Part shown: positions 55,985 through 64,000 of the stretch, piece after piece
How the letters are laid out: the number at the start of each line of letters is the position of its first letter
How positions within the stretch are numbered: position 1 is the first letter of the stretch
Origin: Euphorbia lathyris
Lineage: Eukaryota; Streptophyta; Magnoliopsida; Malpighiales; Euphorbiaceae
Length of the DNA stretch: 64,000 nucleotides
Direction: 5' to 3'
Assembly: GCF_963576675.1 (NCBI RefSeq)
Contig: NC_088915.1
Location: 89,289,501 to 89,353,500 of the forward strand
Translations under genes and position numbers: made by a program
Notes under the pieces: generated by a model
Seen by the model: the letters and a program-made list of their open reading frames with translations, nothing else
Databases searched by the model: none
Told to the model about the DNA's origin: nothing

Positions 55985-58900
55985 CCATAATGCCCTTTTC
56001 CATGTACCTTTAATGCCCGGAACGAGAATCGAATAGTTTTCAAGTGCCAACCTTTTCACATTTTTCTTTTTTCACCTTTTTCTCGTTTTCTACATTTTCG
56101 AGTTTTTTTGCATTCTCTCGTTTTCAGTTTTCCCTTTTTTTTCATTTTTCCGTCATTAATAATAAAAATACAAGAGCTACTAATTGTAATAAGAATTTAT
56201 ACATATTTTTTATGTAGTGCCCATTACATAAATTTGTAAAGTAAAATTGAGTGATTTATTTGTGATTCCATTATGATAAAAACAATATGACTAATTCAAA
56301 CATAGTAAGGAGCTTCCATCGTAATAGACATTACATTCCAACGTTCAATACTGCGTACCAAACGGATTTGTACTTAATCCTCTATACATATTTGACTAAA
56401 TTCTAAATACATGCTAAAAATCCAAGAGTACCATTTCCGAACCCCTTTGCCGGACAGTTTCGTTGCTAGCCACCGTTCCCGTATTTACTTTGTGACATCC
56501 ACTACGGCATAAATTTTTAAAGAAAAACTGAGTGATTTATTTGTGATTCCATTACGATAAAAACAATATGGCTAATTCAAACATAATAACGAGCTTCCAT
56601 TGTAATGGACATTCCATTCCAACGTTCATTACTGCGCACCAAATTGACCCACTCAAGTAGAAACGTAGTTAATCCATACCAAAAATCCAAAAGTAAGCAA
56701 CCATTTCCAAACTCGTTTGGGCAACTTAGCTAACTTACATAAACACGAGCTTCTATTGTAATGGACATTCCATTCCAACGTCCATTACTGCATACCAAAT
56801 AGACCCGCTCAAGTAGAAAATAGTTAATCCTCTATACATATTTGACTGAATCCTAAATACATGCTAAAAATCCAAGAGTAAGCAACCATTCCTGAACCCC
56901 TTTGCCCGATAGTTTCGTTGCTCCCCACCGTTCCAGCATTTACTTTGTGCCATCCACTACGACATAAACTTGTAAAGAACAATTGAGTGATTTATTTATG
57001 ATTTCATTACAATAAAAAAAATATAACTAATTAAAACATAATAACGAGTTTCCATTGTAATGGACGTTCCATTCCAATGTCCATTATTGTGTACCAAACG
57101 GATCCGCTCAAGTAGAAACGTAATTAATCCTCTAGACATATTTGACTGAATCCTAAATATATGCTAAAAATCCAAGAGTAAGTAACCATTTCCGAACCCC
57201 TTTGCCCGACAATTTCGTTGCTCGCCACTGTTCCAATATTTACTTTGTGACATCCACTAGGACATAAATTTGTAAAGAAAAATTGAGTGATTTATTTATG
57301 ATTTCATTACGATAAAAACAATAAGACTAATTTAAAGATAGTAACGAGCTTCTATTGTAATGGACATTCCATTCCAGCGTCCATTACTGTATACGAGACG
57401 AACCCGTTCAAGTAGAAACGTACTTAATCCTCTATACATATTTGACTGGATCCTAAATACATGCTAAAAGTCCAAGAGTAAGCAACCATTTACAAACCCC
57501 TTTGCCCGACAATTTCGTTGCTCACCACCGTTCCCATATTTACTTTGTAACATCCACTACAACATAAATTTGTAAAGAACAATTGACTGATTTATTTGTG
57601 ATTCTATTACGACAAATATAATATGGCTAATTCAAACATAGTAACGAGCTTCCATTGTAATGGACATTCCAGCATCCAAACGGGCCCGCTCAAGTAGAAA
57701 TATACTTAATCCTCTATACATATTTGACTGAATCCTAAATACATGCTAAAAATCCAACAGTAAGAAACCATTTCTGAACCCCTTTGGGCAACTTAGCTAA
57801 CTTACATAAACACAAACATAGTAACTAGCTTCTATTGTAATAGGCATTCCATTCCAACGTACCAGACGGACCCGCTCAAGTGAAACGTACTTAATCCTCC
57901 ATACATATTTAACTGAATCCTAAATACATGCTAAAAATCCAAGAGTAAGCAACTATTTCCAAACCCGTTTGGGCAACTTAGCTAACTTACATAACCACAA
58001 ACATAGTAACGAGTTTCTATTGTAATGGACATTCCATTTCCATTCCCAAAGTCTATTACTGCGTATCAAACGAACTCACTCAAGTATAAACGTACTTAAT
58101 CCTCTATACATATTTGACCGAATCCTAAATAAATGCTAAAAATCCAAGAATAAGCAACCATTTCCAAACCCATTTGGGCAACTTAGCTAACTTACATAAC
58201 CACAAACATAGTAACGAGTTTCTATTGTAATGGACATTCCATTTCCATTCCCAAAGTCTATTACTGCGTATCAAACGAACTCGCTCGAGTATAAACGTAC
58301 TTAATCCTCTATACATATTTGACCGAATCCTAAATATATGCTAAAAATCCAAGAATAAGCAACCATTTCCAAACCCCTTTGGACAACTTAGCTAACTTAC
58401 ATAAACAAAAACATATTAACGAGCTTCTATTGTAACATTTCATTCAAACGTCCATTACTGTGTACCAAACAGACCCGCTCAAGTAGAAACATAAACCGAA
58501 TCCTAAATACATGCTAAAATCCAAGAGTAAGCAACCATTTCTGAACCCCTTTGGGCAACTTAGCTAACTTACATAAACACAAACATAGTAACGAGCTTCT
58601 ATTGTAATGGACATTCCATTCTATTGTAATGGACATTCCATTCCAACGTCCATTAAACGGACCCGCTCAAGTAGAAAAGTACTTAATCCTCTATACATAT
58701 TTGACTGAATCCTAAATACATGCTAAAAATCCAAGAGTAAGCAATCATTTCCGAACCCCTTTGGGCAACTTTGCTAAACTTACTTGCATAATAAACACAT
58801 CAGCCAAAATCAAAATGCTTTACAAGCTATGATACAACTTCCCACTTCATTTGTACATGATCTTTAGTCTTGCATTATATGCCGTTTTCCATGTACTTTT

Positions 58901-59014
58901 AATGCCCGGAACGAGAGAATCGGGTGTCTGCCTGACAGTTTCGTTGCTCGCCAGCGTTCCAGTATTTACTTTGTGACATCCACTTGAAAACAAAACCAAG
59001 GACCAGATATCTAT

Positions 59015-61988
59015 CTACACAGGAACTACATCAGTATCTTGATTATCGTCACACGTCAACACGAGACCTTCGACGTAGGTAGGGAGGAGGCATTGGAACC
59101 ATTGGCAACCTGTTGAAACAGGCTCATGTGGTGGAACGATCATCAGTACGTTATCGTGGCGTCGCACAACACCCATCACACTCACTGTGCTCCCTTCTTT
59201 GATGTACCTGAGATGTGACATAACAACACTTTTAGATGCATTCAACATGGAGAACTTCATTCTAACTCATTCATACTATGTTGCACAAACACGGAAACGG
59301 ACACGGACACCGGAAAACGTTATTTCATAACTTAGTTGATATACCGTAGATGTGACAGAACTGTAACACTTAGATGCATTCAACTTGGAGAACTTCAATC
59401 TAATTCATTCGTATAAAAGCCAAAAGGGAAAGGCAAATCCCGATTTGCCCATAATTAAGCCTCTCAACTTTAGTTTCCACACACATTGAGCTCCTCACTA
59501 ACAGTTCAGCTAAACCGTTAATGAAGGGATCAATGCGTGTGAAAATTAAAGATTAGGTGTTGAATCAATAAAAATTATAAAGATCAGGGGCTTACTCAAT
59601 ACAAGTTATAAAGATCAGGGGGCTTAATATGATTTTTTTAGTTTTCACACATTGAGCCCCTCACTAACGGTTCCGCAAACCTTTAGTGAAGAGCTCAATG
59701 TGTGTGAAAATTAAATATTCGGTACTGAATCAATAAAAATTATAAAGAATAGGGGCTTATTCAATAAAAGTTATAAAAATCAGGGACTTCATATGATTTT
59801 TTTCTACAATAATGAGCAAGAATTGAATATACTCAATTTATTATAACTTAGTTAATATAAGATGATTGTACATGGCGTCAGTTAGTAAACCGTTAGTGAA
59901 AGGCTCAATGCATGTGAAAATTAAAGATTAGGTGTTGAGTCAATAAAAATTATAAAGATCAGGGGGCTTAATCAATAAAATTTATAAAGATCAGGGGCAT
60001 AATATGATTTTTGTCTATAATAATAATAATAAAAATGAGCATGAATTGAATATACTCAATTTATTATAAATTAGCTAATATAATATAAGATGATTGTACA
60101 TAGCATCCATTGGTATAACCTATTTTATCTATATTTTTTTATTAATTCTTTTTATGTATTAGTTTGAAAGTGAAATTCCAAATTCAACTATTAATTAAAA
60201 AGTACTGTTTAAAATAAAAATGCAGTTATATTCATGAATTTTTTATTTTCCATTTCAATTTCTTTAATAATTGGACATATATGTATTCAAAATTTAGAAA
60301 AGAAAAAACTGAAAATTTTATTAATTCATTTTCTTTAAAAAGTAATAATAAGATAATTAAGTAAACAAATGTCAAAACACATGATTAAGTGTTGAATTTT
60401 TAAAGTTTTAATAATTAAGCCCCGATCTTTAATTTTTACACAAATTGAGCCTTTCACTTACGGTTTAGCTAATGGAACCCGTTAGTGAGGGGCTCAATGC
60501 GTGTGAAAATTAAGTTCAGGGGCTCAATCCTTATAACCATAGAAGTTCAGGGACTTAATTATGAGTTTAGCTAAAGAGAAATAGGATTTTTGTTGGCATA
60601 CCCTTCCTTCAAGCGCATAATACGGTCATCGCTGGAGAGGCTGCGATCAGCTAGCCAGCGCAAAAAGCCCGGAGACAAGTCTCTAGTTCCCGCCTTCACA
60701 TCAGCTACTGTAGCTGGCTTGACAAATGGAGCAACCTTAGCCCCAAAGCCTGCCTTGACTTGCGCTCTTAATCCAGATTGGAAATCTGATATGTAAAAGT
60801 CTGCTACATATCTCTGTTGATCATAATCAATGTGTTATTACAACAAAATATAGGCGCTCCAAACAAATAAGAAGTCCGAGTACCGGCAAATATTGCTAAA
60901 TTAGGTACCTGAAACGTAGCTAAACAAATAATATGCAAAACAATCAAACTATGTTGCATGGAAACTCTTCTTCACTAGCTTTTTGTGTCCTTTTCCTAGC
61001 TATATTTTTTTAGAAATAACGTTTCGCGGTGTCTGTTTCCTTTGCCGTGCAACAGAGCAATCAAAGTATCATGCCAAGTTATATAAGGGTTGTCATTTTC
61101 TATCATATATGCACCAAGAAGATGCAAGATTTTCACCATTAGTTTCTTCCTTTATGAATGATGTAAAATAACTAGGGAAATTCCCAAAAAAAAAAAAAAA
61201 CACATGGTTACACAAATTGTCAAATGCATGATCGTTAACGACCTCAAAATGAAAAATTTCAAGAATTAAATTAATTCTTAGAAATTTTCATTTTGAGGTT
61301 ATATAGGTGTTGTTTGGTGAGGAGAGATAAAGTGAATGTTTAGAGAGAGAACTCAAAAAAATGATAATTTTGGAAAATAAAAAACTTGGTTCTATAGCAA
61401 ATGTGATACTAAACAACTTTAATTCTTGGAAATTTTCATTTTGAGGTAGTTATCATTTTTAGAGTGTCAAACTAAAAGATTCTCGTTTTTAGCAAAACCA
61501 CAGGCATGTGTTTGACAACTCGTGTAAATACAGGGTTGTTTTTTTTTGGAATTTACCCAAAAAAAAAAAAAAACTATTATCGCCTACTAGCTTACAATTA
61601 TTGTAGTACTTGATGCTTTCATGATCTGTAATTTAAGCAATTCTTCACTCAGCTAATGCTTTTTTCTCCGTCACAGAATACGTTTTAAACATAATATTCT
61701 ATGGTTAATCCTCTTTCATGTTCCAATGAAATGAATGAATAAATCTAGGTTTGAACATTGAAAACACTATGATTCTGAAATTGTGGATTTTCCAAAGCAA
61801 TATACAAGGAATGACAAGCTGAAAAAACTGACCTCGGAGTATCGAGATCCCCATGAAAAGAAACGATGCTTGGGATAGGCTGATTTTCCTCCACAACCCC
61901 TATATTCATACAACTCTGTGGAGACATACACACACCTGGGTATCCTCTGGTACGATGATTCCAAAGGTATACTGCCACAGGTAACAAC
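59015..61988 (-). CDS. At1g16860-like membrane protein, last three exons (5' part outside window)
   Basis: Exons on -: 61988-61833 (52 codons: VVTCGSIPLESSYQRIP, CVYVSTELYEYRG), 60813-60602 (RYVADFYISDFQSGL, DLSPGFLRWLADRSL, DDRIMRLKE) and 59207-59015 (YIKEGSTVSVMGVV, DNVLMIVPPHEP, ending DTDVVPV). Junctions are GT-AG and in frame; the stop is at 59015-59017. The order and sequence match the C-terminal half of the plant family typified by At1g16860, a large protein with membrane segments in the part not seen here and no established biochemical role. The first exon was not found between 61989 and 64000, so the next intron must exceed 2 kb or the 5' part is lost. Intron contents: a 1.1-kb repeat in the last, a MITE in the previous one. 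Confidence 0.85.
59448..60566. mobile_element. Large MITE-like repeat in the last intron of the At1g16860-like gene
   Basis: Contains repeated ATTGAGCCCCTCACTAACGG and AAATTATAAAGATCAGGGGC-type words. The left end (CCATAATTAAGCCTCTCAAC) and right end (GGGACTTAATTATGAG) are inverted. It shares phrases with the fold-back element at 3038-3967, so they may be related. Limits are approximate. Confidence 0.6.
61169..61560. mobile_element. MITE in the second visible intron of the At1g16860-like gene
   Basis: The left end GGGAAATTCCC with a poly(A) run and the right end TTTTTTTTTGGAATTTACCC are inverted. The interior holds a second inverted pair around TTTCATTTTGAGGT. Target duplication not resolved because of the A-runs. 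Confidence 0.6.
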
Positions 61989-62269
61989 CTACATAAAACG
62001 TTTCCAAGGATAAGTTATATGTGACAATATTACAAAGTATTAATTGCAAACCAGGATGTTTGTCGAGATGTGATGTCAGTCAGCATTTTGTACTCTTGTC
62101 AAACTCGTGAAACCAATCAATTAATGAATTACTCCCACTCCGATTCAAAAGCAACGATGATTCAAACAGAAGATGAGTTTGTAGGATGCATTTAGAGCAA
62201 ATAACAGCTTAAAACGTTGAGATTTTGACGAAAGTGAACTACAAAATGGAATCTTTTCGAGTTTTCCTT
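61989..62269. other. Intron sequence, nothing recognised
   Basis: Upstream (on -) of the first visible exon of the At1g16860-like gene. No exon, repeat or motif was recognised. Confidence 0.4.
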
Positions 62270-62744
62270 TGTCATGGAACCGTTTTAGCTAAAAGCTCAA
62301 GCTGATAGTTGAAGTCCACTTCATATTAATAACTGACACACCCCCACACGCGAAAGCACACTTGGGCTTGAACCGTGACAACACAGGCCCATATTACCAT
62401 GTCCTGCAAATAACTGAACAAATGGGGCTGCCAGGAATCGAACCCTGGATCACTTGGTCTCGCTGGCTCTGATACCATGTCATGGAACCGCTTTAGCTAC
62501 TAGCTCGAGCTTTTAGCTAAAACGGTTCCATGACATGGTATTAGAGTCAGCGAGACCAAGTGGTCCAGGGTTCGATTCCTGGCAGCCCCATTTGTTGAGT
62601 TATTTGCAGGACATGGTAATATGGGCCTGTGTTGTCACGCTTCAAGCCCAAGTGTGCTTTCGCGTGTGGGAGTGTGTTAGCTATTAATATGAAGTGGACC
62701 TTCAACTATCAGCTCGAGCTTTTAGCTAAAACGGTTCCATGACA
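62270..62744. mobile_element. Head-to-head palindrome of two TRIM copies
   Basis: Two copies of one TRIM face each other around AGCTCGAGCT (near 62503-62512). Each arm has an LTR-like end (TGTTAGCTATTAATATGAAG to GGTTCCATGACA), a primer site TGGTATTAGAG or TGGTATCAGAGCC, a GGTTCGATTCCTGGCAGCCC segment and a GTGTGGGAG purine tract. Arms pair over about 225 bp. Outer flanks TCCTT (62265-62269) and TCCAT (62745-62749) match in 4 of 5 bases, so the palindrome may have entered as one unit. Confidence 0.8.
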
Positions 62745-62846
62745 TCCATTAAACATATATATTTGTAAATGGGTAGTACTATTAATCATATGATGGATTG
62801 ACACCTGAAAGGATCATACATTGAATATTTGTCTCAGTTGCTGGAC

Positions 62847-63106
62847 TGTTAGAGATCAATATAAAAGCTATTCTTGGACCTTAACTATCAACTTAAACTT
62901 TTAGTTCAATCGGTTCATCACATGGTATCAGAGCCACTTAGACTAAGTGGTCTAGCGTTCAAATCCCGGCAATCCCATTTATGAAATTCAACACATGGTT
63001 AGATGGGGCTGTGTTGTGCACGCTTCAAGCCCAAAGGGCATTCCCGTGAGTGGGTCTTGGGCCTTAACTATCAGCTTAAGCTTTTAGTTCAATCGGTTCC
63101 ATGACA
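62847..63106 (+). mobile_element. Complete TRIM (260 bp) with perfect TSD
   Basis: 5' LTR 62847-62922 (TGTTAGAGATC to TTCATCACA), primer site TGGTATCAGAGCC at 62923-62935, an interior with GTTCAAATCCCGGCAATCCC, and a 3' LTR ending GGTTCCATGACA at 63106. TGGAC is duplicated exactly (62842-62846, 63107-63111). Non-coding miniature retrotransposon related to the palindrome copies. Confidence 0.85.
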
Positions 63107-63165
63107 TGGACCGTAAATGCTCCATTATGCCAAATTCCAAAACAAAGTCAAGATTATAGATTTGA

Positions 63166-63411
63166 GGATTTTTGCTCAAAATAATGCTTGCAAATGGCCC
63201 AATTAAACATTATTCTTCAGATAGTGCAGTTGGACGAAGTCCGACTTCCTTGTTGGGAAGTGTAAACCTTAATGCTTGGGTTACACCGACTATAAAGAAA
63301 TCGTTGTCCGACTTCATCCTAGTTATGCCAGCACTATCCAGGAAATAATGTTTAACCGGGCCACTTGAAAGGAACAATGCTCCAAAGGAGCATTATTCTA
63401 AGCAAAAATCC
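63166..63411. mobile_element. 246-bp MITE, Mutator-like
   Basis: The ends GGATTTTTGCTCAAAATAAT and ATTATTCTAAGCAAAAATCC are inverted, and the next inner block (GGCCCAATTAAACATTATT against AATAATGTTTAACCGGGCC) pairs too. Flanks TAGATTTGA and CAGACTTGA match in 7 of 9 bases. Confidence 0.78.
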
Positions 63412-64000
63412 CAGACTTGAAGTAGTTGATTATAACAAAAAAAGTCCTCTCCTTTATGGAAAATCCATCAATTAGTCATATAGGCGAACCAAACGAAATT
63501 TAAATTACGAAAAAAAGAAATAACTTTGCTTATCAACACAATAAAAAGCCAAAGTAATGAGCCATATAAGAAGGAAAAGAAATCTGAGGTCAAGGTAAAG
63601 ATATAACAGCTCATATAAAGAAATATAAGAAGCATAAGCAATCATTCTTTAAGCAAATTTCAAGTCATTTTCACAAAATCCTATCCTTTAACCCCACATG
63701 AAGCAAATATGGCCCCTCAAAATTCTAACCAGCACATGGAAACAATACATTATGCATGACAGCTTGTGTAGTTAATTATCTCAACCTCTCATATGAACAT
63801 TAAGGCTGGGTAAGGGAAAATGTTGTGTTAATATTTTCCGGTGTTTAGTTTAGCTACAACACCGGAAACGAGAAGTGGTAGGTGGCTATTGTTTTCAAAA
63901 GGGCAAGAAGGAATGGAGTATAGTTCCAAAAGCTTTGGAAAATGTTATGCTCTTTTAGTAAAAGATTTTCCTCACTTTCTTTGTATAATTTTCTGTTGAC
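63412..64000. other. Window end, no gene recognised
   Basis: AT-rich. It may be intron of the At1g16860-like gene on -, since its 5' exons should lie further right. No exon or repeat was recognised. Confidence 0.35.

Larger units (their letters stand above)
54607..58830. repeat. Irregular tandem array derived from MITE end plus flank
   Basis: The marker CCTAAATACATGCTAAAAAT recurs near 54653, 56403, 56853, 57158 (variant), 57457, 57738, 57921, 58128 (variant), 58331 (variant), 58505 (variant) and 58710. Long units of about 280-305 bp carry a TTCGTTGCTCGCCACCGTTCC-like block (shortened here to 20 or fewer bases: TTCGTTGCTCGCCACCGTTC); short units of 175-210 bp have GGGCAACTTAGCTAACTTAC instead. 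Each unit also has GTAATGGACATTCCATT and GTACCAAACGGACC, which match the right end of the adjoining MITE. It abuts the 3' end of the At1g16860-like gene. Two insertions interrupt the left part. Confidence 0.78.

Noticed and set aside
60590..60796. 68-codon ORF on +
   Set aside because: It is the shadow of the - strand exon 60813-60602 of the At1g16860-like gene.
62560..62592. A tRNA gene, suggested by GGTTCGATTCCTGGCAGCCC
   Set aside because: There is no matching 5' half or cloverleaf, and the segment lies inside a TRIM next to its primer site.

Overview
This is nuclear DNA from a flowering plant, most likely a eudicot. It has split genes with GT-AG introns, plant-type LTR retrotransposons (a Sirevirus-like Ty1/copia and an Athila/Tat-type Ty3/gypsy derivative), L1- and RTE-type LINEs, a tRNA-derived SINE, TRIMs and many MITEs. 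I cannot name the species from sequence alone.

Three host genes are supported. A dynamin-like EHD ATPase lies on + at 27509-37260 (16 exons, 542 codons). A peroxisomal short-chain dehydrogenase of the DHRS4/IBR1 type lies on + at 48477-53455 (6 exons, 253 codons, C-terminal SRL). The last three exons of an At1g16860-like membrane protein gene lie on - at 59015-61988; its first part is not found in the window. The second and third genes converge.

Layout. 1-7140 holds a MITE end, a decayed hAT transposase, a 930-bp fold-back element and a decayed copia fragment. 7141-27098 is one nest: a MULE-type MITE split by a Sirevirus-like copia element (7468-25740), itself split by a non-autonomous gypsy element (11293-17803); a hAT MITE sits in the right flank. 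27509-37260 is the EHD gene, whose intron 13 carries a rearranged gypsy element with about 790-bp inverted LTRs. 38645-39985 is a broken L1. 40271-48155 is a five-layer nest: MITE, L1 fragment, a Mutator-like element carrying a plant mobile domain (PMD) gene, another L1 fragment, solo LTR. 48477-53455 is the SDR gene, whose introns hold a minisatellite, a MITE, a SINE, an RTE tail and a hAT MITE. 53857-59000 is a Harbinger-type MITE followed by a tandem array that re-uses the MITE end and its flank. 59015-61988 is the third gene. 62270-63411 holds a head-to-head TRIM palindrome, a complete TRIM and a MITE.

Most boundaries come from target-site duplications and terminal dinucleotides read directly from the sequence. 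I see no gene cluster or pathway joining the host genes and no convincing new functional system. The most unusual material is structural: the PMD-carrying element, the interrupted env-like reading frame, the long palindromes, the LTR-end mismatch in the gypsy element and the MITE-derived array.
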